Assembly (NCBI RefSeq): GCF_035917275.1
Contig: NZ_CP108508.1
Span: 1,364,001 to 1,428,000 of the forward strand
From: Streptomyces sp. NBC_01237
Lineage (GTDB): Bacteria; Actinomycetota; Actinomycetes; Streptomycetales; Streptomycetaceae
Length of the DNA stretch: 64,000 nt
Reading direction: 5' to 3'
Of the stretch, positions 1 to 9,374 are shown one piece after another. Numbering within the stretch: position 1 is the first letter of the stretch; the number at the start of each line of letters is the position of its first letter. The notes beneath the pieces are model-generated. The model ran no database searches. It had not been told where the DNA came from and saw nothing but the letters and a program-made list of their open reading frames with translations. Position numbers and translations under genes: made by a program.

Positions 1-86
1 GCTGGCAGTGACACCTGCGTCGCGATAACAGCCAGTTGGACATCCACCGCGGTGGCACGACCACCGCACAATCGGAGACGGGTGAA

Positions 87-1757
87 ATGGAGACAACGCT
101 GCGAGGCGTCGGCGTGAGCCACGGTGTGGCGATCGGCGAGGTTCGGCATATGGGTACGGCGGTGCTGGAGCCGCCCGCCAAACAGATTCCCGCCGAGGAG
201 GCCGAGCGCGAACAGGGGCGCGCCCGGCAGGCTGTGGAGGCGGTGGCGGCCGACCTGATTGCCCGTGGCAATCTGGCCGGCGGTGAGGCTCAGCACGTGC
301 TGGAGGCCCAGGCCATGATGGCGCAGGACCCCGAGCTGATGGCTGATGTCGAACGGCGTATCGCCGTCGGCAGCACCGCCGAGCGCGCGGTGTACGACGC
401 GTTCGCCTCGTACCGGGCGCTGCTCGCCAATGCCGGCGAGTACCTGGCGGGGCGGGTGGCCGACCTCGACGACGTACGGAACCGGATCGTGGCCCGACTG
501 CTCGGTGTGCCGATGCCCGGTGTCCCGGACAGTGATGAGCCGTACGTGCTGATCGCCCGGGACCTGGCTCCCGCCGACACCGCACTGCTGGACCCGACCC
601 TGGTGCTCGGCTTCGTCACCGAGGAGGGTGGACCCACCAGCCACAGTGCGATTCTGGCGCGGGCGCTCGGCGTTCCGGCCGTGGTGGCCCTGCCCGGTGC
701 CGGTGAGCTGGCCGAGGGCACGGTGATCGCGGTGGACGGCAGCACCGGCGAGATCTTCGTCGACCCGACCGATGAGAAGCGTGCCGAGATGGAGAGCGCC
801 GCCGCCGCGCGCAAGGCGGCTCTGGCCGCTTCGAGCGGTCCCGGAGCCACCTCCGACGGGCACAAGGTGCCGCTGCTCGCCAACATCGGCGGTCCCGCCG
901 ATGTGCCGGCCGCCGTGGAGGCCGGGGCGGAGGGCGTCGGTCTGTTCCGCACGGAGTTCCTCTTCCTGGACGACAGCAAGCACGCGCCGTCCGAGGAGAA
1001 GCAGGTGGCCGCCTACCGTGCGGTCCTGGAGGCGTTCCCCGAGGGGCGCGTGGTCGTGCGGGTGCTGGACGCCGGCGCGGACAAGCCGCTGGACTTCCTC
1101 ACTCCCGCCGATGAGCCGAACCCGGCGCTCGGTGTCCGCGGGCTGCGCAGCCTGCTGGACCACCCCGACGTGCTGCGTACTCAGCTGACCGCGCTGGCGA
1201 AGGCGGCCGAGGGGCTGCCGGTGTACCTGGAAGTCATGGCTCCGATGGTCGCCGACCGTATCGACGCCAAGGCGTTCGCGGACGCGTGCCGCGAGGCGGG
1301 GCTGCGGGCGAAGTTCGGCGCGATGGTGGAGATTCCGTCCGCCGCTCTGCGGGCACGCTCGATCCTTCAGGAGGTGGAGTTCCTGTCGCTGGGCACCAAC
1401 GACCTGGCGCAGTACACCTTCGCCGCCGACCGTCAGGTGGGCGCGGTGTCCCGGCTCCAGGACCCGTGGCAGCCGGCGCTGCTGGATCTTGTCGCGCTGT
1501 CCGCCGATGCCGCGCGGGCCGAGGGCAAGAGCTGCGGTGTCTGCGGTGAGGCTGCCGCCGACCCGCTGCTCGCCTGTGTGCTGACCGGTCTGGGTGTCAC
1601 CTCCCTCTCGATGGGTGCGGCGTCCATTCCTTATGTCCGCGCCACGCTGGCGAAGTACTCGCTCGCCCAGTGCGAGCGTGCGGCTTCCGCGGCACGTGCG
1701 GCGGACTCCGCCGAAGAGGCGCGGGTCGCCGCTCAGGCGGTGCTGTCGGGCGAGTAG
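87..1757 (+). CDS. ptsI: Phosphoenolpyruvate-protein phosphotransferase (PTS enzyme I)
   Basis: Enzyme I takes phosphate from phosphoenolpyruvate onto a histidine and passes it to HPr in the cytoplasm, feeding all PTS permeases. The 556-residue product has the full family layout: an N-terminal HPr-binding domain, a swivelling domain with the phospho-acceptor motif GGPTSHSAI (His about 186), and a C-terminal TIM barrel that binds PEP and ends with the catalytic-cysteine motif GVCGEAAADP (Cys about 486). The ATG at 87 follows a GGAG and matches the usual N-terminus METTLRGVGVSHG. An in-frame TTG at 36 would add 17 unconvincing residues. In streptomycetes the PTS mainly imports N-acetylglucosamine and fructose, and ptsI usually follows crr, which would lie just outside the window. 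Confidence 0.97.
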   Translation: METTLRGVGVSHGVAIGEVRHMGTAVLEPPAKQIPAEEAEREQGRARQAVEAVAADLIARGNLAGGEAQHVLEAQAMMAQDPELMADVERRIAVGSTAERAVYDAFASYRALLANAGEYLAGRVADLDDVRNRIVARLLGVPMPGVPDSDEPYVLIARDLAPADTALLDPTLVLGFVTEEGGPTSHSAILARALGVPAVVALPGAGELAEGTVIAVDGSTGEIFVDPTDEKRAEMESAAAARKAALAASSGPGATSDGHKVPLLANIGGPADVPAAVEAGAEGVGLFRTEFLFLDDSKHAPSEEKQVAAYRAVLEAFPEGRVVVRVLDAGADKPLDFLTPADEPNPALGVRGLRSLLDHPDVLRTQLTALAKAAEGLPVYLEVMAPMVADRIDAKAFADACREAGLRAKFGAMVEIPSAALRARSILQEVEFLSLGTNDLAQYTFAADRQVGAVSRLQDPWQPALLDLVALSADAARAEGKSCGVCGEAAADPLLACVLTGLGVTSLSMGAASIPYVRATLAKYSLAQCERAASAARAADSAEEARVAAQAVLSGE

Positions 1758-1787
1758 GTCCGAACGGTCCGGTGGGACCGTGCGGTG

Positions 1788-1822
1788 GAGGGGCTTTCCG
1801 TCGGGTCGGCGGGAAGCCCCTC
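1788..1822 (+). terminator. Hairpin terminator after ptsI
   Basis: GAGGGGCTTTCC (1788-1799) and GGGAAGCCCCTC (1811-1822) form a 12-bp stem with one G-U pair and an 11-nt loop, followed by a short T-rich stretch. It lies 30 bp after ptsI, between ptsI and a convergent minus-strand gene, so it may serve both. Confidence 0.75.
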
Positions 1823-1865
1823 TTTCCGTTGCCCTCCCTGCGTTCCGCTCTGTCCGTCGGCTCTG

Positions 1866-2756
1866 TCAGTGGTGCGGTTCCGGTTCGTCGGCGCCGATGT
1901 CGAAGCCCGCGCAGTAGTCCACATCGGGTTCCGGGGAGACCGGCTCACCGGTGTCCGCGTCGGTGCAGTAGGCGGTGAAGACCTCGCCCGCGCTGAGCGG
2001 GACGAGGCTGCCGCGGGTCAGCCGCCAGCCGTGGACCCGGTCCGGGGCGCCGGGAGTGCTCGTACGCAGCACCACTCCCCCGCGGGATTCCAGCGCGACG
2101 GCCACCGCGAGCACGGTGGCGAACTCCGCTCCTTCCGGGGTTGCGAGTCGGGCCGGGTCCTGGGTGTCCCGTTCCGTGTGGAGGACGGCGAGCAGTTGCT
2201 CGCTTTCCGTGGGGGTGCTGCAGACGAGGTGGTGTGTGCCCGGCCCCGCGGTGTCCAGCAGCCGCATCAGCAGGTGCGAGGCCCGGTCGAAGGCTGCGCG
2301 GCCGATGTCCTGGCCGCAGTCGGCGCATTCGCCGAGGTCGGCCAGGACGAGCGTGGCATATTCCCAGGTGGCCCGGCGGACCGCTCGGGAGACCAGGAGG
2401 GGGATGAGGTCGTCGATGGGCTGTCCGCTGTAGCGCACGGTGGCGCCCGCCGCCGCGACCTCGGCGGTGAAGCGGCTGCGGCTGGTCCGGGCATCGGGGT
2501 CGAGGCCGGACTCCGTACAGAATTCCGTGTAGTCCTCGGGGTCGAAGAGGGCCACGGTGGTGTGCATGCCCTGTGCGACGAAGGTCTTGAGCAGGCCCTC
2601 CACCTGCTTGAGGTAGACCGAATGGTCCTCGAAGGCGAAGGTGCGGTAGCGCCGCATGGCCGCGAAGTCCTGCTCGTCGACCAGGAGGCCGACGATGCTG
2701 GGTGCTTCGCGGCGCAGCGTGCGTCGCATGGATGTGCCGTACTTCGTGTGCGCCAT
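1866..2756 (-). CDS. Conserved actinobacterial protein of unknown function
   Basis: A 296-residue protein I do not recognise beyond being of a kind common in streptomycetes. It is acidic, has no signal peptide or clear membrane segment, and carries a CxxC pair (ECADCGQD) near its middle. The central part, with RRATWEYATLVLADLG and FDRASHLLMRLLDT, looks alpha-helical. The ATG at 2756 has a strong AGGGGG ribosome site; a longer in-frame start exists but is unlikely. It lies 65 bp downstream of the acetoacetyl-CoA synthetase gene on the same strand and may be cotranscribed with it. Confidence 0.8.
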   Translation of the reverse strand: MAHTKYGTSMRRTLRREAPSIVGLLVDEQDFAAMRRYRTFAFEDHSVYLKQVEGLLKTFVAQGMHTTVALFDPEDYTEFCTESGLDPDARTSRSRFTAEVAAAGATVRYSGQPIDDLIPLLVSRAVRRATWEYATLVLADLGECADCGQDIGRAAFDRASHLLMRLLDTAGPGTHHLVCSTPTESEQLLAVLHTERDTQDPARLATPEGAEFATVLAVAVALESRGGVVLRTSTPGAPDRVHGWRLTRGSLVPLSAGEVFTAYCTDADTGEPVSPEPDVDYCAGFDIGADEPEPHH

Positions 2757-2821
2757 GTGTCCCCCTGTGCGCTGTGCGTCGTTGCTCACTCAGCGTAACC
2801 AGGGGGTCTGACAACGGGCCG

Positions 2822-4798
2822 TCAGCGGCGGGTGCGGGCCAGGTCCGCGTAGAACTGGAGGAGTTCGAGGTTGTCCACGGAGCCCGGGTTGACCGCCTTG
2901 GCCAGGGCCGTCCCCTGGAGCAGGCGCTTGACCGGGACTTCGATGCGCTTGCCGGTGAGGGTGTGCGGGATGCCGGGCACCTCGATGACCTCGTCCGGTA
3001 CGTGGCGCGGGGAGAGGTTCTCGCGGATCGTCCGCTTGATGCTGTCGCGCAGGTCGTCGTCGAGGGTGGCGCCGTCGGCGAGGTGGACGAAGAGCGGCAT
3101 CCAGTAGCCGCCGTCGGGCTCTTCGAGGCCGATGACGAGGGACTCGCGGATCTCGGGGAGCCGCTCGACGGCTTCGTAGATGTCGGCCGATCCCATCCGT
3201 ACGCCCTGGCGGTTGAGGGTGGAGTCGGAGCGGCCGTGGATGATCACCGAGCCCCGGTCGGTGAGGGTGATCCAGTCCCCGTGTCGCCAGACGCCGGGGT
3301 ACATGTCGAAGTAACTGTCGTGGTACCGGCTGCCGTCGGGGTCGTTCCAGAAGTGGACCGGCATGGAGGGCATGGGCTTGGCGACGACGAGTTCGCCGAC
3401 CTCGCCGATGAGCGGCTTGCCCGCCGGGTCCCATGCCTGGAGGTCCGTGCCCAGACAGGGTGCCTGGAGCTCACCGATGTGTACGGGGAGGGTGGGGACC
3501 GCTCCGGCGAAGCAGCTGCAGACATCGGTGCCACCGCTGACCGAGGCGATCCACAGGTCGTCGGCCACCTCGTCGTGCAGCCAGCGGAATCCGTCGGGCG
3601 GGAGCGGGGAGCCGGTGGTGGCCACGCACTGGACGCGGGAGAGGTCGTGGTCCCGGCCCGGGTGGATGCCTGCCTTGCGGCAGGCCATGACATAGGCGGC
3701 GGAGGTCCCGAAGAGGGTGGCTCCGGTCTGTTCGGCGACGCGCCACTGCGCGCTGACGTCGGGATAGCCGGGGCTGCCGTCGTACAGCACGACGGTGGTG
3801 CCGGTGAGCAGGCCGGAGACGAGGAAGTTCCACATCATCCAGCCGGTGGAGGTGTACCAGAAGAAGCGGTCCTCGGGTCCGAGGTCGCAGTGCAGGCCGA
3901 TCTGCTTGAAGTGTTCGAGCAGGATGCCGCCCTGGGACTGGACGATGGCCTTGGGCAGGCCGGTGGTGCCGGAGGAGTAGAGGACCCACAGCGGGTGGTC
4001 GAAGGGGACCTGCTCGAAGACCGGCTCGGTGTCAGCGGCGGTGAGGGCGGACCATTCGAGGGCGCCTTCGGGCGCGGCGGTGCCGAGCAGCGGGATGTGG
4101 ACGACGGCGCGCAGGGTGGGGAGTTCGGCGCGCAGTTCGGCGACGGTCCCGGTCCGGTCGTGTTCCTTGCCGCCGTAGCGGTAGCCGTCGACGGTGAACA
4201 GGACGACGGGTTCGACCTGCTGGAAGCGGTCGAGGACGCTGCGGGCGCCGAAGTCGGGGGCGCAGGACGTCCAGACCCCGCCGACGGCGGCGGTGGCGAG
4301 GAAGGCGACGACCGCCTGCGGAATGTTGGGGAGGTAGCCGCTGACCCGGTCGCCCGGGGTGACGCCGAGGGCGCGGAGTTCGGCGGCGAGCGAGCCGACC
4401 TGGCGGCGGATCCCGGACCAGCTGACCGGGATCTGGGTGTGGGTCTCGTCCACGTACAGGAGCGCCGGGGCGTCGGCACGGGAGGCGTCCTCGGCGGTGC
4501 GCAGCGCGTGCTCGGCGTAGTTGAGGGTGGCGCCGGGGAACCAGGTGACGCCGGGCATGGTTTGGTCGCCGATGACGCTGTCGTACGGGGTGGAGAAGCG
4601 TACGTCGAACCAGTCGGCGACGGCCTTCCAGAAGGTGTCGAGTTCGTCGACGGACCAGCGGTGCAGCGCCGCGTAGCCGCCCTCGGCCGGGGCGCCGTAG
4701 CGTTCGGCGGCCCAGCTCTGGAAGCGGGTGACGGCGGCGGCCGCGATGCGGTCGGGGCCTGGCTGCCAGAGGGGGGCTTCGTTCGCGGCTGAGGTCAT
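2822..4798 (-). CDS. aacS: Acetoacetyl-CoA synthetase
   Basis: This enzyme activates acetoacetate to acetoacetyl-CoA with ATP through an acyl-adenylate, supplying ketone-body or leucine-derived carbon to polyketide and isoprenoid precursors. The 658-residue protein has the ANL superfamily core: the phosphate-binding loop YSSGTTGLPK, the hinge motif HGRSDSTLNRQGVRMG, and the C-terminal catalytic lysine in TLTGKRIEVPVK. The N-terminal WxP start (APLWQPGPDRI) and the length fit acetoacetyl-CoA rather than acetyl-CoA synthetases. The ATG at 4798 has a GGGAG site. The 242-bp divergent gap to the GH31 gene should hold the promoters. Substrate choice is inferred from family resemblance. Confidence 0.9.
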   Translation of the reverse strand: MTSAANEAPLWQPGPDRIAAAAVTRFQSWAAERYGAPAEGGYAALHRWSVDELDTFWKAVADWFDVRFSTPYDSVIGDQTMPGVTWFPGATLNYAEHALRTAEDASRADAPALLYVDETHTQIPVSWSGIRRQVGSLAAELRALGVTPGDRVSGYLPNIPQAVVAFLATAAVGGVWTSCAPDFGARSVLDRFQQVEPVVLFTVDGYRYGGKEHDRTGTVAELRAELPTLRAVVHIPLLGTAAPEGALEWSALTAADTEPVFEQVPFDHPLWVLYSSGTTGLPKAIVQSQGGILLEHFKQIGLHCDLGPEDRFFWYTSTGWMMWNFLVSGLLTGTTVVLYDGSPGYPDVSAQWRVAEQTGATLFGTSAAYVMACRKAGIHPGRDHDLSRVQCVATTGSPLPPDGFRWLHDEVADDLWIASVSGGTDVCSCFAGAVPTLPVHIGELQAPCLGTDLQAWDPAGKPLIGEVGELVVAKPMPSMPVHFWNDPDGSRYHDSYFDMYPGVWRHGDWITLTDRGSVIIHGRSDSTLNRQGVRMGSADIYEAVERLPEIRESLVIGLEEPDGGYWMPLFVHLADGATLDDDLRDSIKRTIRENLSPRHVPDEVIEVPGIPHTLTGKRIEVPVKRLLQGTALAKAVNPGSVDNLELLQFYADLARTRR

Positions 4799-5040
4799 GG
4801 GTCGGCTCCCTGGCTGTACGGGTACGCGGGGTGGGCGTCTCCGCGCACGTGCTGGGGTGTGCGCGTGAGCGGCTGCTACGGACGATGCCATGTGATCGTC
4901 CCGTGCACCAGGGTTGCCCGCCCATGGCCGCTTGTCCGGCTATGTGCTCCGGCCATGCGCTCGGGCTGTGCGCTCCGGCCATGGTGAACGGAAGTTGAAC
5001 GGAGCGTGCTTCGGGGTGACCGGGTGGCAGGGTGATCCGC

Positions 5041-7410
5041 ATGGACGGTCGTGACCTGGTGCGCTCGGTGAAATTGCTCGGTTCGGTGCGGGGGCTGCGC
5101 ACGGTGCGCTCGGCCTGGCGGCGTCGGCGTTCGGATACGCGGACGCTGCCGGCGCGGGGTACGGAGCGGGCCAGGGTGCCGGGGCCGGTCCTGGGGGCGG
5201 ACCCGGAGCCGGGCGGGGGCGTGGTGCGGTTTGCCCGTTCGGAGCTGCGCATCCGGGTGGCGGTGGGCGGTGCGGTGTTCTGGTCCTGGGACGGTGCCGA
5301 GCCGCTGCCGTCGTACGCCCTGCCGGGTCCGGCGCCCGAGGCGGACCCGCGGGCGGAGCTGGAGCCGGACAAGGACGGTGGCTGGCAGGTCGTGTCCGAG
5401 CGGCTGACGGTGGCGGTGTCGCGCAACGGGGCGGTGGAGCTGCGGACGCCGGGCGGTGTGGTGCTGCGGCGGGAGTCGCCGCCGCGTTGGTGGGAACCGG
5501 TGGACGGGGGGCCGGCGCGGTGGGTGCAGCGGTCCGAGGTTCCGGCGGACGCGCGGTTCTTCGGGCTCGGCGGGCGGGCGTCGGGGCCGCGGCTGCGCGA
5601 CGGGGTGTACGGACTGTGGAACACCGACCCCGGCGGTCGCTTCGGCCCCGGTGACGATCCGTTGTATCTGACGATGCCGGTGCAGGTGGTGGTCTCGGAC
5701 GCGGGGACTCATCTGGCCTTCCACGACAATTCCTGGGCCGGGCGGGTGACGCTCCGGGAGGGGGAGGTGGGGGCGGGTTCCGGGCATGACCGGCCGGGGA
5801 CCTGTGAGGTGCGGATGGACGGGGGGCCGCTGCGCTGCTGGGTGGTCGCCGGTACGCCGGCCCGGGTGCTGCAGGGCTGGACGGCTCTGACGGGTGCGCC
5901 GGCGCTGCCGCCGTCGTGGGCGCTGGGGCCGCAGCACGCCCGCTGGGGGTTCGGCAGCGAGCGGGAGGTGCGGCGGGTCGTGGCCGGGTACCGGGAGCGT
6001 GGGCTGCCCCTGTCCGTACTCCATCTGGACATCGATCACTACGACGCGCACCAGGTGTTCACGGTCGACCGTGGGCGGTTTCCCGATCTGCCCGCTCTGG
6101 CCGAGGAGTTGCGTGCGGACGGGGTCCGGCTGGTGTCGATCGTGGATCCCGCGGTGAAGGCGGAGCCGGGCGTGCCGGTGTTCGACAGCGGTGCGGCGGT
6201 CGGGGAGGGTGGTGCGTTCGTCCGGGATGCCCAGGGGCGGGTGGTGATCGGGGAAGTGTGGCCGGGGGCCTGCGGATATCCGGACTTCACTGATCCGCTT
6301 GTGCGGGATTGGTGGGGGTCTCTGTACGAGGAACGGCTGGCCCAGGGGTTCTCCGGCGTGTGGCACGACATGAACGAGCCGGTGTCCTTCACGGCCTTCG
6401 GGGACCCGACGCTGCCGCGCTCGGCCAGGCACTGTCTGGAGGGACGTGGCGGCGATCACCGCGAGGCCCACAATGTGTACGGGCTCGCGATGGCGCGTGC
6501 CGGGTACGAGGGGCTGCTCCGGCTGCGGCCGGACGAGCGGCCGTTCCTGTTCTCGCGGTCCGGGTGGGCCGGGATGCAGCGGTACGGAGGCACCTGGTCC
6601 GGTGACGTGGCGACGGGGTGGCCGGGGCTGCGGGCGTCGCTCGCTCTCGTGCTGGGTCTCGGGCTGTGCGGGGTGCCGTACTCCGGGCCGGACGTGGGCG
6701 GGTTCGACGGGTCTCCCTCGCCCGAGCTGTATCTGCGGTGGTTCCAGCTGGGCGCCTATCTGCCGTTGTTCCGTACCCATGCGGCGATCGACGCGGGGCG
6801 CAGGGAGCCGTGGGAGTTCGGGCCCGAGGTGCTGGAGCACGCGAGGGCGGCGCTGACGGAACGGGAGCGGCTGCATCCGTATTTCGTGACGCTGGCGCAG
6901 CTGGCCCGGCTCACGGGGGCCCCGTATGTGCGCCCGTTGTGGTGGGGCGCGCCCGGGGACCGGGCGCTTCGGGAGTGCGAGGACGCGTTCTTGCTGGGTG
7001 ACGCGTTGCTGGTGGCGCCGGTCCTGGAGCGGGGGGCGGAGCGGCGGGCGGTGCGGCTGCCGCGCGGGCGGTGGTACGACACGGCGACCGGGGTGGCGTA
7101 CGAGGGGCCGGGACAGATCCTGGTGGACGCGCCGCTCTCGCGTACTCCGGTGCTGGCGCGGGCCGGTGCGGTGATTCCGGTGCGGGGTGCGGACGGCGGG
7201 ACGGAGCTGGAGGTGTGGGCTCCGCCGCCGGGGCTCGGTGGGGGTGGCCTGGTCGTGCGGGACGCGGGTGACGGGTGGGAGCCGGCGGAGGTCGAGCGGT
7301 ACACGTCACGGCTGGTGGACGGGCGCGTGGTGGTCGAGCGGGACGGCGGGGAGAGCGGGGTGACCTGTCCTGTGCGGGTACGGGGGATCCGGCCCTCGGG
7401 TCAGGTGTAG
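5041..7410 (+). CDS. Glycoside hydrolase family 31 (alpha-glucosidase or alpha-xylosidase type)
   Basis: A 789-residue GH31 enzyme that hydrolyses terminal alpha-linked sugars with retention. The catalytic nucleophile lies in the family signature GVWHDMNEPVSF (Asp about 443), and the acid/base Asp is in YSGPDVGGF (about 551). Sugar-binding motifs HLDIDHYD and FSRSGWAGMQRY are present. It lacks a signal peptide, so it is probably cytoplasmic and acts on imported oligosaccharides. A GTG at 5032 is an alternative start; neither has a strong ribosome site, and I chose the ATG because MDGRDLVRSVKLL resembles common N-termini of such proteins. The stop overlaps the stop region of the convergent NUDIX gene by 10 bp. 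Confidence 0.93.
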   Translation: MDGRDLVRSVKLLGSVRGLRTVRSAWRRRRSDTRTLPARGTERARVPGPVLGADPEPGGGVVRFARSELRIRVAVGGAVFWSWDGAEPLPSYALPGPAPEADPRAELEPDKDGGWQVVSERLTVAVSRNGAVELRTPGGVVLRRESPPRWWEPVDGGPARWVQRSEVPADARFFGLGGRASGPRLRDGVYGLWNTDPGGRFGPGDDPLYLTMPVQVVVSDAGTHLAFHDNSWAGRVTLREGEVGAGSGHDRPGTCEVRMDGGPLRCWVVAGTPARVLQGWTALTGAPALPPSWALGPQHARWGFGSEREVRRVVAGYRERGLPLSVLHLDIDHYDAHQVFTVDRGRFPDLPALAEELRADGVRLVSIVDPAVKAEPGVPVFDSGAAVGEGGAFVRDAQGRVVIGEVWPGACGYPDFTDPLVRDWWGSLYEERLAQGFSGVWHDMNEPVSFTAFGDPTLPRSARHCLEGRGGDHREAHNVYGLAMARAGYEGLLRLRPDERPFLFSRSGWAGMQRYGGTWSGDVATGWPGLRASLALVLGLGLCGVPYSGPDVGGFDGSPSPELYLRWFQLGAYLPLFRTHAAIDAGRREPWEFGPEVLEHARAALTERERLHPYFVTLAQLARLTGAPYVRPLWWGAPGDRALRECEDAFLLGDALLVAPVLERGAERRAVRLPRGRWYDTATGVAYEGPGQILVDAPLSRTPVLARAGAVIPVRGADGGTELEVWAPPPGLGGGGLVVRDAGDGWEPAEVERYTSRLVDGRVVVERDGGESGVTCPVRVRGIRPSGQV

Positions 7411-7961
7411 CGGCCCGCGAACCAGGCGCGTACCGCCTCGGTGTGCAGGGGAAAGGCCAGCTTCCGCGGGCCGCGCAGGATGTCGTAGCCGGATGTCTCG
7501 TCGGTGGGCACGGACGGCGGCAGCTCTGCGCCGGGGCGTCGCGGGAGCAGTCCGAAGACGAGGAGGTGGCCTTCCGGGTCGCTGAGGGCGTCGGCGAGGC
7601 GGACGTCCTCTTCGGCGGCCTCGATACCGGTCTCCTCGCGGAGTTCCCGTACGACCGCGTGCCGCCAGTCCTCGGCGTGGTCGATGAAGCCGCCGGGGAG
7701 CGCGACGCCGCCCCGCTGCGGTTCGATGGTGCGGGTGATGACGACGAGTCCGGTGCCCTGCCGGTCGGTGACGGGGAGCAGGGCCACGGCCACGGGCAAC
7801 GGGTTGCGGTAGGCCGTGGTGCCGCACCGGGTGCAGGACCGGGGCCACGCATCGGCCGACCGCAGGGCGGAGTACGGGGCTCCGCAACTGCCGCAGTGGG
7901 AGTTCTTGCGGGGCGGGACGGGCTCTACGGCCTCGACCGGCCCGTTCCTGGGCGCAGACAC
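7401..7961 (-). CDS. NUDIX hydrolase with N-terminal zinc ribbon
   Basis: A 186-residue protein with two parts. The N-terminal zinc ribbon has cysteine pairs HCGSCGAPY and CTRCG, as in NudC-like NADH pyrophosphatases. The following NUDIX domain carries an exact Gx5Ex7REUxEExGU box, running from GGFIDHAED to VVRELREETGI. It would cleave a nucleoside diphosphate linked to another moiety in a metal-dependent way; the substrate is unknown. The GTG start at 7961 (then Ser-Ala-Pro-Arg-Asn) has no clear ribosome site but is the only sensible start. The gene is divergent from the VanX-like gene with 60 bp between starts, and its 3' end overlaps the GH31 gene by 10 bp. Confidence 0.88.
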   Translation of the reverse strand: MSAPRNGPVEAVEPVPPRKNSHCGSCGAPYSALRSADAWPRSCTRCGTTAYRNPLPVAVALLPVTDRQGTGLVVITRTIEPQRGGVALPGGFIDHAEDWRHAVVRELREETGIEAAEEDVRLADALSDPEGHLLVFGLLPRRPGAELPPSVPTDETSGYDILRGPRKLAFPLHTEAVRAWFAGRYT

Positions 7962-8021
7962 GGGCGGACTGTATCCGATCGCTCTGTCGTGCGGGCCCCG
8001 GAACTGATAAACGATGTGCCC

Positions 8022-8825
8022 ATGACAGGAATGCGAACCGTTGTCCGTGCCCTGGCGGCCGCCGCCGCCCTGCTCGCCGTGACCGCCGCCGCCCCGTCGG
8101 GCCACGCCGCACCCGAACCGAAGGCCCCCGGGGAGTTCGTCGCGTTGCGTTCCGTGGATCCGACGGTCATCCAGGAGATGCGCTACCCGACCGCACACAC
8201 CTTCCTGGGCGAGCCCGTGGCCGGATACCGGCAGCCGGTCTGCATCCTGACCCGGCCGGCCGCGCGGGCGCTGCACGCGGCGCAGCGGCGGTTGCTGCGC
8301 CAGGGGTATTCGCTGAAGGTGTACGACTGCTACCGGCCGCAGCGGGCGGTGGATCACTTCGTGCGCTGGGCGAAGGACCTCGACGACCAGGCCATGAAGG
8401 CCGAGTTCTACCCGCGCGTGAACAAGTCCCGGCTGTTCGAGGACGGTTACATCGCGGAGAAGTCCGGCCACAGCCGGGGCAGTACGGTCGACCTGACCGT
8501 GGTCAGGCTGCCGACCCTGCCGACCAGGCCGTACCGGCCGGGCGAGACGCTCGCTCCCTGCTACGCGCCGAAGGGTGAACGCTTCCCGGACAGTTCGGTG
8601 GACATGGGGACGGGCTATGACTGTTTCGACACGTTGTCGCACACCGATGACCCGCGGGTCCAGGGGGTGCAGCGTGCCAACCGGCAGTTTCTGAAGAGGA
8701 CGCTCACGGACCTCGGCTTCGTGAATCTGGCCGAGGAGTGGTGGCACTACACCTACCGGCCGGAGCTGTTCCCGGAGACGTACTTCGACTTCCCGGTGAC
8801 CCGGCGGGCCGTCGCGGGGCACTGA
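8022..8825 (+). CDS. Secreted D-alanyl-D-alanine dipeptidase (VanX family, M15D)
   Basis: A 267-residue zinc peptidase of the VanX type that cleaves D-Ala-D-Ala. The zinc ligands are in SGHSRGSTVDLT (His about 150, Asp about 157), and the catalytic Glu and third ligand are in EEWWHYT (Glu about 239, His about 242). VAL-RSVDPTVIQEMRYPT is the usual family start. Unlike intracellular VanX, it has an N-terminal signal peptide (MRTVVRALAAAAALLAV then an Ala-rich cleavage region), so it acts outside the membrane, probably in peptidoglycan turnover rather than glycopeptide resistance; there is no vanHA or vanRS nearby. ATG 8022 and ATG 8031 are both possible starts. Confidence 0.92.
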   Translation: MTGMRTVVRALAAAAALLAVTAAAPSGHAAPEPKAPGEFVALRSVDPTVIQEMRYPTAHTFLGEPVAGYRQPVCILTRPAARALHAAQRRLLRQGYSLKVYDCYRPQRAVDHFVRWAKDLDDQAMKAEFYPRVNKSRLFEDGYIAEKSGHSRGSTVDLTVVRLPTLPTRPYRPGETLAPCYAPKGERFPDSSVDMGTGYDCFDTLSHTDDPRVQGVQRANRQFLKRTLTDLGFVNLAEEWWHYTYRPELFPETYFDFPVTRRAVAGH

Positions 8826-8953
8826 TCCCGGCCCGTCGGCGGGCGAGCGGAACGGGCGACCGGGACCACCCCCGTGGGCTCCGGCCGCCCGTTCTTCTTC
8901 TCGGACGCGGAACTGCCGTATCGGGTTGCCGTCCCAGCCATTACGGTGCCCGT

Positions 8954-9301
8954 ATGTCACAGCAGACGTTCGATTCGTACGAGGAGTTCTGGCCCTACTA
9001 CGTGGCGATGCACTCGCGGGCCGCGACCCGCTGGGTGCATCTGACCGGCACGCTGACCGGTCTCACGATCGCCGCCTACGGGCTGGCCCGGGGCCGGAAG
9101 CGGTATGCGGCGGCTCTGCCCCTGATCGGGTACGGCACGGCCTGGCCGGCGCACTTCTTCATCGAGAAGAACAACCCGGCCACGTTCGGGCATCCGGGGT
9201 GGTCACTGCGCGGCGATGCGCAGATGATCCGCATGATGCTGGCGGGGCGTGACCACGAGCTGGCGGAGACCGCGCAGAAGTGGCTCGCCGACCACCGCTG
9301 A
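8954..9301 (+). CDS. Mpo1-like (DUF962) membrane protein
   Basis: A 115-residue protein of the DUF962/Mpo1 family. It has the characteristic N-terminal FWPYYVAMHSRAATRWVHLTGT with two conserved histidines, a hydrophobic middle (LPLIGYGTAWPAHFFIEKN) and the family ending FGHPGWSLRGDAQM. The yeast member Mpo1 is an iron-dependent dioxygenase of 2-hydroxy fatty acids in phytosphingosine breakdown; whether bacterial members do the same is not settled. The ATG at 8954 begins the family N-terminus. It is followed by a strong bidirectional terminator. Confidence 0.88.
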   Translation: MSQQTFDSYEEFWPYYVAMHSRAATRWVHLTGTLTGLTIAAYGLARGRKRYAAALPLIGYGTAWPAHFFIEKNNPATFGHPGWSLRGDAQMIRMMLAGRDHELAETAQKWLADHR

Positions 9302-9374
9302 GCGGCCGCGGGCTCACGGGGAGGACCGCGCGGCCTCCCGTCGGCAGCGGCCGCCCGGTTCCACCGGACCGACG

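Noticed and set aside
1..86. Possible end of an upstream crr gene
   Set aside because: One frame ends at 26-28 (LAVTPASR then stop), but eight codons are too few to identify a gene.
8022..8825. Vancomycin-resistance vanX
   Set aside because: The protein has a signal peptide and no vanH, vanA, vanR or vanS neighbours, so a resistance role is unsupported.
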